From the NCBI RefSeq assembly GCF_014647215.1, contig NZ_BMOT01000001.1:558001-622000 (forward strand): DNA of 64,000 nucleotides, read 5' to 3'. Each line of letters opens with the position of its first letter. Position 1 is the stretch's first letter. Under the pieces are notes generated by a model. It saw only the letters and a program-made list of their open reading frames with translations, ran no database searches and was not told where the DNA came from. This DNA comes from Shewanella aestuarii. GTDB lineage: Bacteria > Pseudomonadota > Gammaproteobacteria > Enterobacterales > Shewanellaceae. Positions 17,897 to 27,118 of the stretch are shown piece after piece. The position numbers and the translations under genes are program-made.

Positions 17897-19033
17897 ATGG
17901 ATACTCATGCAGCCCTATATGCGCAAGGCCAGCAGCGTTTAGCTTATTTACGCGCTATTGCGCCAAGGCAATCAGTCAGTCTTGAACAGAAAATGGCTGA
18001 TAACGGCATTACTCGCCGAGACTTTATAAAATGGAGTGCGGCCATGACAGCCATGCTCGCATTACCCCTTCCCTTTAGTAATTTGGTCGCAGAAGCTGCT
18101 GAACTTGCAGATCGTGTGCCGTTAATTTGGCTACACATGGCTGAATGTACCGGCTGTTCTGAATCCTTGATTCGAACTGACTCTCCGAATTTAGACACCC
18201 TGATTTTTGACCATATTTCATTGGAATACCATGAAACCCTAATGGCAGCCTCAGGTTGGCAAGCAGAAGAAAATCTTGAACATGCACTGGCACAATACAA
18301 AGGTCGCTATTTATTAGCCGTAGAAGGTGCAATTCCAACAGCCAATAATGGCGCTTTCTTAACCGTAGGTTGTAAAGGTCATACCGGACTTCAGATTGTA
18401 AAAGAAGCCGCAGAAGGCGCAGCCGCAATCATATCAGTCGGCACCTGTGCGGCTTTTGGCGGTGTTCAAGCTGCATACCCAAATCCTACAGGAGCTAAGG
18501 GTGTGCATGAAGTTGTCGATAAAACCGTGATTAACTTAGGCGGATGTCCGCCGAGCGAGAAAAATATTGTTGGCACGCTCATGTACTTCATCATGTTCGG
18601 TAAGTTACCTGCTCTAGACATGTTTAACCGCCCTAAATGGGCTTATGGCGCTCGGGTGCACGATAATTGTGAGCGTCGTGGTCGTTTTGATGCCGGTGAA
18701 TTCGTTGAAACCTTCGGCGACCAAGGCGCAAAAGATGGCTACTGTTTATATAAAGTGGGTTGCAAAGGCCCATACACATATAACAACTGCCCAACAGAAA
18801 GGTTTAATCACCACACTAGTTGGCCTGTATTGGCAGGTCATGGCTGTATGGGCTGCTCTGAGCCTAACTTCTGGGATGATATGGCAGATTTTGAAAAACC
18901 ACTCGGACGTCAACTTCTACATGGTATTGATGCCACAGCAGACACAATTGGCGCCGTCATACTCGGTGCAACTGTTGTTGGGATCGGCGCACATGCCGTT
19001 GCAAGTGTATTTGCTAAGCCATTGGAGGATTAA
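17897..19033 (+). CDS. hyaA: [NiFe]-hydrogenase small subunit, Tat-exported
   Basis: A 378-residue small subunit. The N-terminal Tat signal is TRRDFIKWSAAMTAMLALPLPF (about residues 35-57). The proximal cluster ligands are in AECTGCSE, GTCAAFGG and LGGCPPSE; distal and medial cluster ligands lie in VHDNCERRG, YKVGCKGPYTYNNCP and GHGCMGCSEP. A C-terminal membrane anchor (about 352-373) is present. The positions that carry two extra cysteines in O2-tolerant enzymes are Gly here (CTGCSE; AFGG), so a conventional 4-Cys proximal cluster is expected. With HyaB it oxidises H2 in the periplasm and passes electrons to HyaC. Ribosome site GAAGG. First gene of the operon. Confidence 0.96.
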   Translation: MDTHAALYAQGQQRLAYLRAIAPRQSVSLEQKMADNGITRRDFIKWSAAMTAMLALPLPFSNLVAEAAELADRVPLIWLHMAECTGCSESLIRTDSPNLDTLIFDHISLEYHETLMAASGWQAEENLEHALAQYKGRYLLAVEGAIPTANNGAFLTVGCKGHTGLQIVKEAAEGAAAIISVGTCAAFGGVQAAYPNPTGAKGVHEVVDKTVINLGGCPPSEKNIVGTLMYFIMFGKLPALDMFNRPKWAYGARVHDNCERRGRFDAGEFVETFGDQGAKDGYCLYKVGCKGPYTYNNCPTERFNHHTSWPVLAGHGCMGCSEPNFWDDMADFEKPLGRQLLHGIDATADTIGAVILGATVVGIGAHAVASVFAKPLED

Positions 19034-19035
19034 TC

Positions 19036-20739
19036 ATGAACAAACGCGTAGTTATCGACCCTATCACTCGTATCGAGGGTCACTTACGTATCGAAGTTGA
19101 AGTTGATGAGAATAATGTCATCACTAAGGCTTGGTCATCATCAACATTATGGCGTGGCATAGAAGTTATTCTTAAAGGCCGCACTCCTATGGATGTTGGT
19201 TTAATAGTTCAAAGAATTTGCGGAGTCTGTACTTATTCACATTACCGATGTGGTACTGAAGCTGTAGAAAATGCATTAGGTATGACAATTCCTGTTAATG
19301 CCAAGTATTTACGCAGTCTTATGCAGTCGTCATTATACATGCATGACCATATCGTACATTTCTATCATTTACATGGATTAGATTGGGTTGATGTCGTCTC
19401 AGCACTGGGTGCAGATCCCGCTAAAGCAGCTCAAGATTCACTAAAGTATACTGACAAACCGATTGCAACCGGCGAAGGCGAACTTCGAGCAGTACAAGAA
19501 AGGGTCAAAGGCTTAGTTGAAACAGGTAAGTTAGGTCCATTTGCCAATGCTTATTGGGGTAATGGTACTTATCGTTTTACCCCTGAACAAAATTTAATTG
19601 CCCTATCACATTATCTTAAAGCACTTGAAGTACAACGTGTAGCGGCTGAGATGTTAGCCATATTTGGTGGTAAATCACCTCACCCACAATCATTAGTTGT
19701 AGGGGGTGTTACATCAGTACGCGATATGTTGAGCCCTGCTCGTCTTCAAGAATGGAAGCAAAAACATGCCATAGTGCAAGACTTCATTGAAAGAGCTTAT
19801 CAAGCTGATATCGTTATGGCAGCAGATGCATTTGGTACTGAAGCGAGTGTATTAGGTGGCGTCAATGTGAAGAGCTTTTTATGTACTAATGACTTCTTAA
19901 TGGGCGATGGTCAATACCTGTTTGAACAGGGCGTCATCATGCACGGCGATCTCGCTAACGTGACTGACATTAATCCAGACTTTATCAAAGAAGATGTCAC
20001 TCATGCATGGTACAAAGCCGATGGCGCTCAACACCCCTATGATGGCACAACCGTGCCCGACTATACCGGTTTTGTCGAACGCGACACTGTTTATGGCAAA
20101 TTACCGACTCTAGATGGTGATGGCAAATACTCCTGGGTTAAATCACCCAGATATCAAGATGAACCTGTTGAAGTGGGTCCCTTATCTTGTTTGCTAGTTA
20201 ACTACGCCAAAGGCAACCCAATTGTTGTTGATGCGGTTAACGGATTACTTGCCAGAACAGGTTTACCTATTGAAGCCTTATTCACTACATTAGGGCGAAC
20301 CGCAGCACGTATGCTTCAAACCGTCCTTGTAGGCCAAGCCAGTTTAAAAACATTCGATGCTTTGATCACCAATCTCAAGAGTGATGAATCAACCTACATC
20401 ACCCCAGAAATTGATTCAAACAAAGAATATGTTGGCCATGCGATGAATGAAGCGCCAAGAGGCATGTTAAGCCATTGGATACGGATTAAAAATGGCAAAG
20501 TAGAAAACTATCAAGCGGTTGTACCTACCACATGGAATGCTGGCCCAGTAGATGCTAATGGCAAAATGGGCCCTTACGAAGCTTCATTAATAGGTTTAAC
20601 ACTCGAAGACCCAACCAAACCATTAGAAGTGATCCGAATTATTCACTCATTCGACCCATGTATGGCGTGTTCGGTGCATGTGATGGATTATAAAAAGCAG
20701 ACCTTAGGCCAATTTAAAATTGATCCCAACGGTTTTTAA
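19036..20739 (+). CDS. hyaB: [NiFe]-hydrogenase large (catalytic) subunit
   Basis: A 567-residue subunit with both nickel-binding motifs: RICGVCTYSH near residue 56 and DPCMACSVH near residue 540; RIEGHLRIE is near the N terminus. A 19-residue tail after the final His (VMDYKK to the end) is the peptide removed by the HyaD endopeptidase after Ni insertion. The protein has no signal of its own and is exported with the folded small subunit. Two bases separate it from hyaA, and hyaC follows 31 bases downstream. Confidence 0.97.
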   Translation: MNKRVVIDPITRIEGHLRIEVEVDENNVITKAWSSSTLWRGIEVILKGRTPMDVGLIVQRICGVCTYSHYRCGTEAVENALGMTIPVNAKYLRSLMQSSLYMHDHIVHFYHLHGLDWVDVVSALGADPAKAAQDSLKYTDKPIATGEGELRAVQERVKGLVETGKLGPFANAYWGNGTYRFTPEQNLIALSHYLKALEVQRVAAEMLAIFGGKSPHPQSLVVGGVTSVRDMLSPARLQEWKQKHAIVQDFIERAYQADIVMAADAFGTEASVLGGVNVKSFLCTNDFLMGDGQYLFEQGVIMHGDLANVTDINPDFIKEDVTHAWYKADGAQHPYDGTTVPDYTGFVERDTVYGKLPTLDGDGKYSWVKSPRYQDEPVEVGPLSCLLVNYAKGNPIVVDAVNGLLARTGLPIEALFTTLGRTAARMLQTVLVGQASLKTFDALITNLKSDESTYITPEIDSNKEYVGHAMNEAPRGMLSHWIRIKNGKVENYQAVVPTTWNAGPVDANGKMGPYEASLIGLTLEDPTKPLEVIRIIHSFDPCMACSVHVMDYKKQTLGQFKIDPNGF

Positions 20740-20770
20740 TGTGAGTGAACATATTCAGGAGGGATGACTT

Positions 20771-21436
20771 ATGCAACATCAAGCAACCCATACCAGGCAT
20801 TATATTTTTACCCCAGCAATCAGAATATTTCACTGGTTAAGGGCGTTATCAATCTTTGTCTTGATTATCACAGGGTTTTACTTAGCTTGGCCGTTTTTAG
20901 TCGCACCAAGCTCAACTGACGTGCTCGTTCAAGGCTGGCTGCGTTTTGCCCATATTATATTTGGTTTTGGATTAACTGCGGTCACTATTGCTCGATTCTA
21001 TTTGTTCTTTTTCAGTAGACACGACATTGAAAGACGCTCTTTCAAAGACGTGATGAGTGTCTCTAGCTGGATAAGCCAATTAAAATCGTATCTTTGGGTA
21101 GGCCACCTTAATAAAGCTGGCGTTTATGGGCCATTGCAATTTGTTACTTACGTTGCGATTTCCATAGTGGCTTTGTTTATCTGTATCACAGGGCTCGTGT
21201 TATATGCCAATGTATATCACCAAGGTTTAGGCGGAGCATTGTGGGAAATATCGGCTTGGATCACAGCACAGATGGGTGGTTTAGCGTACGTTCGTGTTAT
21301 ACACCACTATTTAATGTGGGCATTTATCATCTTTGTCGTGATCCATGTTTATATGGCGGTGTGGTCAGGAATTCGCTTTAAGCATAATTCGGTTGACTCA
21401 ATAGTATCCGGTTATGATTATCATAAGGATCATTAA
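20771..21436 (+). CDS. hyaC: Hydrogenase cytochrome b subunit
   Basis: A 221-residue membrane protein with four hydrophobic helices. Histidines suited to heme b ligation occur in TPAIRIFHWLRAL, LRFAHIIFGFG, VIHHYLMWAF and VVIHVYMAVW. Family knowledge: HyaC-type diheme cytochrome b anchors the HyaAB dimer and transfers electrons from H2 to the quinone pool. A clear AGGAGGGATG-type ribosome site precedes the ATG. The position between the structural subunits and the HyaD protease is as in other uptake hydrogenase operons. Confidence 0.93.
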   Translation: MQHQATHTRHYIFTPAIRIFHWLRALSIFVLIITGFYLAWPFLVAPSSTDVLVQGWLRFAHIIFGFGLTAVTIARFYLFFFSRHDIERRSFKDVMSVSSWISQLKSYLWVGHLNKAGVYGPLQFVTYVAISIVALFICITGLVLYANVYHQGLGGALWEISAWITAQMGGLAYVRVIHHYLMWAFIIFVVIHVYMAVWSGIRFKHNSVDSIVSGYDYHKDH

Positions 21437-21441
21437 ACGCC

Positions 21442-22008
21442 GTGAAAAAAATACTCATATTGGGTATTGGCAATGTGTTGTACGCCGATGAAGGTATCGG
21501 CGTACATTTTGTCAATTACATCCAAGATAAATACCAGTTTAGCCATCCTAGCTATCAGTTAGACTTAATTGATGGTGGCACCTTAGCCCAAAGCTTAATT
21601 CCCTTAATTAGCCAATATGATCAGCTGATTGTTGTCGATACCGTTAACAGTAACCTTGCTTGTGCTGGTGATGTGTTCTTTTTTGATTTTGACCATGCTC
21701 CTGCGGAAATAGACTGGCAAGGAAGCGCGCATGAAGTTGAAATGCTGCAAACACTTACCATGATGGATATGGTTGGCGACCGCCCTGCCACTCAGGTTCT
21801 TGGGGTAATTCCCACGGTAATTGTACCTATGACTTTGGGGCTCACACCTGCGCTAATTAAAGCCATCCCAACGATGGAAAAAGCGTTAATCTCCTATTTA
21901 TCAGCACTCGGTTTGATTGTAGAACAAAAAGCTTCAATTCAGATTGAGGATGTGATCCCAGATGCCTATAAGCGTGGAGTTAACCATGAAGCACTTTATT
22001 CAGTTTGA
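21442..22008 (+). CDS. hyaD: Hydrogenase maturation endopeptidase HyaD
   Basis: A 188-residue protein starting at GTG 21442, five bases after the hyaC stop. The N-terminal ILGIGNVLYADEGIGVHF motif holds the conserved Glu, VVDTVNS the Asp, and GSAHEVEM the His, the three nickel-sensing ligands of the HybD/HyaD family. It removes the C-terminal peptide of HyaB once nickel is in place. The last 23 bases overlap the next gene. Confidence 0.95.
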   Translation: MKKILILGIGNVLYADEGIGVHFVNYIQDKYQFSHPSYQLDLIDGGTLAQSLIPLISQYDQLIVVDTVNSNLACAGDVFFFDFDHAPAEIDWQGSAHEVEMLQTLTMMDMVGDRPATQVLGVIPTVIVPMTLGLTPALIKAIPTMEKALISYLSALGLIVEQKASIQIEDVIPDAYKRGVNHEALYSV

Positions 22009-23869
22009 ATTTATTTGCTTAAAGTCGGTACCGCTGTATGAACACCTGTGTCAGCAATATGCCCTCGACACCGCGTTATCCATTAACTTCGGTATCATTA
22101 CCGATGAACAGCAGCATATTCATTATATTATTGAAGCGTGTGCCGAGCAGGCTGAATTAGAACAGCTTGCGGATAAAATTGCGGCCGATTTTTTACTCTC
22201 TGTGTGGTTAGTTGATACTAATATTCAGCGCATGTCTGAGCCACAATTCCCAATATCAGCGACACAGAGGAAAACTGATGCTGCGCCTTTGTTATTTTGC
22301 CAACATTGCCAACCCCTATTTGGCGATAATCAAAGTCCACAGTTCGGTAAAATCAACCTTGTTTGCCATCATTGTCATGGTGAAACAAAACTCACAGCGG
22401 CACAACAAGGTTTAACCCAGCATGATATTCATGCCTTGGTTGATACCTTATTACCCAAAGGAACATTAGCGCTTAACAGTGAAGCACTGATGCTTTCTAT
22501 TAAAGAACCGCTACAACCAGTAATTAACCAGAATCAAGCAAGCTATGTTCGACCCCATATTCTGATTTGTAATCCAAACACCTTAAACGCACAATTAACC
22601 GTGAATGATTATCAAATTCTGGCATTATCAAGCATAGAGAAACCGATTCTGACTCTTGCAAGCTGCGATAAGCAGCATAGCCTAGAAAATTGTACCCATG
22701 CCGTGCGCTATGATGTGCAATTTGCCTATAACCGTTTGCTACAAGTAATATGCGAACGTTTACGTCAAAAAGGAATTAACTGGGTTTACTTAAGTCCATT
22801 AACAGACTTCTCAAATTCAAACCCAGAGTTACGTTTGGCCAGAGTCAATCAACAATGGATTGAAATCGGTAAAACCTCAACGACTGAAGTAGATATTGCC
22901 ACTCCTTGTTTGCATCAACAATCAAGATTTTCCAATTCGACTAGACAGTATATTGCCGAAGATAAATCAACCTCAAATAGGCTGCCTCATCAAGTACACT
23001 TAAGCTGTGCACCCCAGCAACATACCGATTTTGAGTCATTGTCCAGTGAGCCAATTACGCATAAAAACATGGAACAGCATTTAGGTTATCGCGCCCTGCT
23101 TGGCAGTTTGTCTAATTATTCAGATAAACCTAAACATGCTGCCGTGTTATATTTTAGCCAGCAGCAAATCAGTGAAATTGCAACCATTGACGGCCAAAGC
23201 CAGTTTGAATGTTTTTTCAAATTTGCTGAAATACCGCAAAACGGTTATGAAATATGTCACCAGTTATTATCCAGTAAACAAGCGCCTTTACTGGTTAAAT
23301 ATAAACAACAATTTCCGAAAAGTTATCTGCGTTTACTTGATCTAAAACTGCATAATGAAACCGCTAATTTAAGCAGTTTATTAACGGTTGCCGCGATCAT
23401 TATTGGCTGCCCGGTAAACGAAAACGCTCAACATGCTGTCCATCAACAATTATTAGATGGCATCATCAGCTCTGCTGAATGCTACCGAGGCAATAATGCG
23501 CCAAGAATTGATTTCCCTTTGATTAAAGGAGAAGCGGTAAGAAGTCTCAATTGGTGTAAAACACTGGGTACCTTGATGAGTTTTAAAATTGCTGGCGAAG
23601 AAGATAAAGCCAAACTCGCTTATGGTTTTTTTGACTCTTTCGCTGATTTTTTAAGTAATTGGTTAGAACATTTAGATCAGAATATTGGCATCAAACAAAT
23701 CGTATTAGCGGGAACTGAATTTAGCTATCCCCCTTTAGCGAAACAAATACAGCTGAGAATAGGTAAAAACTTTCCATTAACCGTTAATCCTCAGTTAGAT
23801 TTAGAGGGCGCCAATATTGCAATTGGCGGTTTATTACTGCCAATTCGTCGACGCGGAAACCACGCTTAA
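21986..23869 (+). CDS. Diverged HypF-like protein of the hydrogenase operon
   Basis: 627 residues from the ATG at 21986, which has GGAG six bases in front; an upstream ATG at 21962 is less likely. The layout follows HypF but is degenerate. Residues 1-80 look like an acylphosphatase domain without the VQGVGFRP loop. Residues 105-130 hold one exact CX2CX18CX2C zinc motif (HypF has two). Around 170-230 the segment ends in EKPILTLAS, comparable to EKPIILLNK of the HypF YrdC domain. The C terminus (LAYGFFDSFADFL ... IVLAGTEFSYPPLA ... NIAIGGLLL) parallels the end of the Kae1-like domain. The HypF metal motif HHYAHILA is absent. It probably lacks carbamoyltransferase activity and may be an assembly chaperone; this is inference. 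Coupled to hypF by TAATG. Confidence 0.7.
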   Translation: MKHFIQFEFICLKSVPLYEHLCQQYALDTALSINFGIITDEQQHIHYIIEACAEQAELEQLADKIAADFLLSVWLVDTNIQRMSEPQFPISATQRKTDAAPLLFCQHCQPLFGDNQSPQFGKINLVCHHCHGETKLTAAQQGLTQHDIHALVDTLLPKGTLALNSEALMLSIKEPLQPVINQNQASYVRPHILICNPNTLNAQLTVNDYQILALSSIEKPILTLASCDKQHSLENCTHAVRYDVQFAYNRLLQVICERLRQKGINWVYLSPLTDFSNSNPELRLARVNQQWIEIGKTSTTEVDIATPCLHQQSRFSNSTRQYIAEDKSTSNRLPHQVHLSCAPQQHTDFESLSSEPITHKNMEQHLGYRALLGSLSNYSDKPKHAAVLYFSQQQISEIATIDGQSQFECFFKFAEIPQNGYEICHQLLSSKQAPLLVKYKQQFPKSYLRLLDLKLHNETANLSSLLTVAAIIIGCPVNENAQHAVHQQLLDGIISSAECYRGNNAPRIDFPLIKGEAVRSLNWCKTLGTLMSFKIAGEEDKAKLAYGFFDSFADFLSNWLEHLDQNIGIKQIVLAGTEFSYPPLAKQIQLRIGKNFPLTVNPQLDLEGANIAIGGLLLPIRRRGNHA

Positions 23870-26262
23870 TGAAGCAAAAATCAGCCTTGTTACTACAAAA
23901 ACAAATCACCGCGAAAGGGATAGTTCAAGGCGTAGGATTTAGACCTTATGTTTACCGTTTAGCTGATGCGCTAAAACTTAAAGGCACAGTGTTGAATGAC
24001 AGCAGAGGTGTTGAAGTTGTATTACAAGGCGCTAAGGAGCAAATTGATGCGTTCATCTTTGAGCTACAAACCACCCCACCACCGCTGGCTCGCATTGATG
24101 AACTAATCTGTATACAACAAGATATCATTGAAGTATTTGAACAATTCAATATTTTAAAAAGTGAAGCGAATGATATCCAGGCCATTGTTGCGGTTTCAGC
24201 CGATAAAAGTACCTGCCAAGATTGTCTGGATGAAATAAACAACCCGGCTAATAGACATTATCACTACCCTTTTACTAACTGCACTAATTGCGGACCCCGT
24301 TATACTATTATTAACCAATTGCCATACGACCGTCATTTAACTTCAATGGCAGCGTTTTCCATGTGTGATGACTGCGCTAAGGCCTATCATGATCCGCTAG
24401 ATAGGCGTTATCATGCTCAACCCGTTAGCTGCCCTGTCTGTGGCCCACAATTACGCGTATATATCGATAACGAATTTGTAGATTGTCCATCACAGCATGT
24501 CATTGCCATTACGGTAAAATTATTAACCCAAGGCAAAATCATTGCCCTTAAAGGTTTAGGTGGATTTCATTTAATTTGTGATGCCACAAATGAACATGCA
24601 GTCTCTACATTAAGGCAACGTAAACACCGTCCAGCTAAACCCTTAGCCGTTATGGTGCCTAATATAAAGCAGGCTAAACAATTCGCGAAAGGCACTGATT
24701 TTGAATGGCAAGTGTTAACCAGTGCCGAGAAGCCGATTATATTATTAAACAAATTAACTCAAGATAAGGGTGAAACGCCTTTTCTGGCAGCGTCAGTTGC
24801 ACCAGGCATAGATCGTATTGGATTGTTTTTGCCCTATACACCGTTACATCATTTATTACTTGAGGCATTTAACAAACCCATTGTGGCGACAAGTGCCAAT
24901 CGCAGCGGTGAACCTATCATAGGAGATATAGCTGGAATTTTTGCATGTTTAGGTGACGTCGTTGATGCGGTTGTTGACCATAATCGCCCAATAGCCAATG
25001 CCTGTGACGACAGTGTGGTGCAAGTGATCAATGGCCAGCTGCAAGTGATCCGTCTTGCCAGAGGTTATGCTCCGTTGACACTTAGCCATGGTTTAACCAC
25101 ATCAAGTATTAAGCCAATACTTGCTGTTGGTGCGCAACAAAAAAATACCATCGCATTGGCATTTAACCGCAATATGATTTTATCACCGCATATTGGCGAT
25201 TTATTTAGCATTGAAGCTGATCAATATTTTAAAGACAATTTAGCGACCTTTAAGCGGCTTTATCAATTTAGTCCTAGTGCCATTGTCAGTGATCATCATC
25301 CAGATTATTCCCCCAGTAAATGGGCTCAACAATTTGTTCAACATCATCACGGCGTCGATTTAGTGTCAATTCAGCATCATTATGCACATATTCTGGCAGT
25401 AATGGCCGCTAATCAGTATCAACACCAGGTGATTGGGTTTAGTTTTGACGGCACAGGTCTCGGAGAAGATGATGAGCTGTGGGGCAGCGAGGTAATGCTT
25501 GCCGATACCAGCCAATTTACAACTCTAGGCCATTTTAGTTCGTTTAAATTAATTGGTGGAGAGCAAGCCATTAAGCATCCTGTGCGGATATTGCTGTCAT
25601 TGTTATTCGAAACATTTTCCCTAGAAGACATCAAAAAGTTACCCATTAAGGCTATCCAGCAATTAAGCGATACAAGTCTTAACAATCTACACAAGTTATG
25701 GCTCAGTCATCATCACTGTATGCCTTGCCGCTCTGTTGGTCGTCTGTTTGATGCATTAGCCGTAGCGTTAGGGCTGATTGACAGTAACCAATTTGAAGGA
25801 CAGGCCGGCATGATGATTGAATCACAAGCGGCCAAGATGGATTTGAATGGCAATAATCCCTCGATTAATTTGCCTGAATTATCGATAACGTCAATATTGG
25901 TGGATAATAAAACCGTCTGGCAAAGCCATGACTTGTTTAAGCAAATAATTAACCTTATCTCCCAAGTTGAAACGCCAAACAAAACATTAGTTTCATACCT
26001 TTGCCATCAGTTTATCGAAACAATTGCTAATGCAGTTAATGATGTAGCTCAGCAACACCCTCAATATCCATTGGTATTTACTGGTGGCGTATTTCAAAAC
26101 AAACGCTTATTACATCGCTGTTTAACCAATGCTGAATCCAACCAACATCAGGTTCTGCCATCTAAATATGTACCAGTGAATGATGGTGGCATTGCTTTAG
26201 GTCAACTTTGGTATGGGTTAAATAATCAGCAAAATGAGAACTGGGTCACAAACTCGAATTAA
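23869..26262 (+). CDS. hypF: Carbamoyltransferase HypF (cyanide-ligand synthesis)
   Basis: A 797-residue multidomain protein. The acylphosphatase domain has GIVQGVGFRPYVYRLA (about residues 17-32). Two zinc motifs follow: CQDC...CTNC and CDDC...CPVC. The YrdC domain contains ALKGLGGFHLICDA and RQRKHRPAKPLAVM, and the Kae1-like domain carries HHYAHILAVMAANQ, SFDGTGLGEDDELWGSE and TGGVFQNKRL. It uses carbamoyl phosphate and ATP to make carbamoyl-AMP and carbamoylates HypE. Length is slightly above E. coli HypF (750). All key motifs are intact, in contrast to the upstream paralogue. Confidence 0.97.
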   Translation: MKQKSALLLQKQITAKGIVQGVGFRPYVYRLADALKLKGTVLNDSRGVEVVLQGAKEQIDAFIFELQTTPPPLARIDELICIQQDIIEVFEQFNILKSEANDIQAIVAVSADKSTCQDCLDEINNPANRHYHYPFTNCTNCGPRYTIINQLPYDRHLTSMAAFSMCDDCAKAYHDPLDRRYHAQPVSCPVCGPQLRVYIDNEFVDCPSQHVIAITVKLLTQGKIIALKGLGGFHLICDATNEHAVSTLRQRKHRPAKPLAVMVPNIKQAKQFAKGTDFEWQVLTSAEKPIILLNKLTQDKGETPFLAASVAPGIDRIGLFLPYTPLHHLLLEAFNKPIVATSANRSGEPIIGDIAGIFACLGDVVDAVVDHNRPIANACDDSVVQVINGQLQVIRLARGYAPLTLSHGLTTSSIKPILAVGAQQKNTIALAFNRNMILSPHIGDLFSIEADQYFKDNLATFKRLYQFSPSAIVSDHHPDYSPSKWAQQFVQHHHGVDLVSIQHHYAHILAVMAANQYQHQVIGFSFDGTGLGEDDELWGSEVMLADTSQFTTLGHFSSFKLIGGEQAIKHPVRILLSLLFETFSLEDIKKLPIKAIQQLSDTSLNNLHKLWLSHHHCMPCRSVGRLFDALAVALGLIDSNQFEGQAGMMIESQAAKMDLNGNNPSINLPELSITSILVDNKTVWQSHDLFKQIINLISQVETPNKTLVSYLCHQFIETIANAVNDVAQQHPQYPLVFTGGVFQNKRLLHRCLTNAESNQHQVLPSKYVPVNDGGIALGQLWYGLNNQQNENWVTNSN

Positions 26263-26294
26263 CCTTTCATTAACAGTAAAACAATTCAATAAAA

Positions 26295-26343
26295 CTGATT
26301 TTCATCAAGGTTTTAAACGCCAAATTATCGCAGACTGTGTTTA
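26295..26343 (+). promoter_or_regulatory. FNR/EtrA box and possible internal promoter for hypB
   Basis: CTGAT-TTTC-ATCAA at 26295-26308 matches the FNR palindrome in 9 of 10 bases and lies in the 104-base gap between hypF and hypB, the only sizeable gap within the operon. A class II start would be near 26343, with CAGACT (26331-26336) as a weak -10. An FNR-dependent internal hyp promoter is known in E. coli. Confidence 0.5.
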
Positions 26344-26366
26344 TTGACATCTAGTTAGGAAAGATT

Positions 26367-27116
26367 ATGTGCCAGGACTGCGGCTGTTCAATTACTCATG
26401 ACCATCACGATCATTCATTGAAAACTAACCCCCAATTGAATGATAAAAAAACCTTGTCTGTTATTCATAAAATACTCAGTAAAAATGATCTCGAAGCACA
26501 ACATAATCGCAATCATTTTAATCAGCACCAGGTGACAGCATTCAATATTATGAGTAGCCCAGGAAGTGGCAAAACCACACTTTTAGAGCATCTTTGCCAA
26601 TACTCAAACTTACGTTATGCAGTGATTGAAGGTGATTTAGAAACATCACGAGATGCGGACCGATTAATTGCTAAAGGCATTCTTGCTTACCAAATACAAA
26701 CAGGTTCAGCCTGCCATTTGGATGCGTTTATGGTGCACGGCGCCTTACATCACATCAAGTTAGATGAATTAGATATTTGTTTTGTTGAAAATGTCGGTAA
26801 TCTTGTTTGCCCAGCCAGTTACGATGTGGGTACACATAAAAACATTGTCTTGCTATCAGTACCTGAAGGTGATGATAAAATTGAAAAATACCCTGTTATG
26901 TTCCGTAAAGCCGATGTGGTTGTGATCACTAAAACCGACTTACTGCCCTATTTTGATTTTAATCTTGAACACGCTAAAGCCGAGCTATATAAACTCAATC
27001 CCCATGTCGACTTAATTGAATTATCGGTTAAAGATGCAGCAACATTTAATCCATTGGTAAACTGGCTTGCCACTGCACACGACAATAACCTCACTGCAAA
27101 TATTCAGGAGGCATAA
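26367..27116 (+). CDS. hypB: Hydrogenase nickel-incorporation GTPase HypB
   Basis: A 249-residue SIMIBI GTPase. The N terminus carries the high-affinity metal motif CQDCGC followed by a short His-rich patch (HDHHDH), then the P-loop SSPGSGKTTLL, the switch-region GDLETSRDADR and TKTDLLP for guanine. The CH pair (SACHLDAFMVH) is the second metal site. HypB delivers nickel with HypA to the large subunit. AGGAAAG precedes the ATG. The His patch is short, so strong nickel storage is not expected. Confidence 0.96.
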   Translation: MCQDCGCSITHDHHDHSLKTNPQLNDKKTLSVIHKILSKNDLEAQHNRNHFNQHQVTAFNIMSSPGSGKTTLLEHLCQYSNLRYAVIEGDLETSRDADRLIAKGILAYQIQTGSACHLDAFMVHGALHHIKLDELDICFVENVGNLVCPASYDVGTHKNIVLLSVPEGDDKIEKYPVMFRKADVVVITKTDLLPYFDFNLEHAKAELYKLNPHVDLIELSVKDAATFNPLVNWLATAHDNNLTANIQEA

Positions 27117-27118
27117 CT

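Noticed and set aside
17897..19033. O2-tolerant (group 1d) hydrogenase
   Set aside because: The two supernumerary cysteines are absent (Gly at both positions).
18645..19100. 151-codon plus-strand frame across the hyaA-hyaB junction
   Set aside because: Overlaps two certain genes in another frame and has no recognisable domain.
21962..21985. Earlier ATG for the HypF-like gene
   Set aside because: The ATG at 21986 has GGAG at proper distance and keeps overlap with hyaD small.
21986..23869. HypF-like gene as a decaying pseudogene
   Set aside because: The frame is intact over 627 codons, has coupled start and stop, and retains an exact zinc-motif spacing, which suggests selection.
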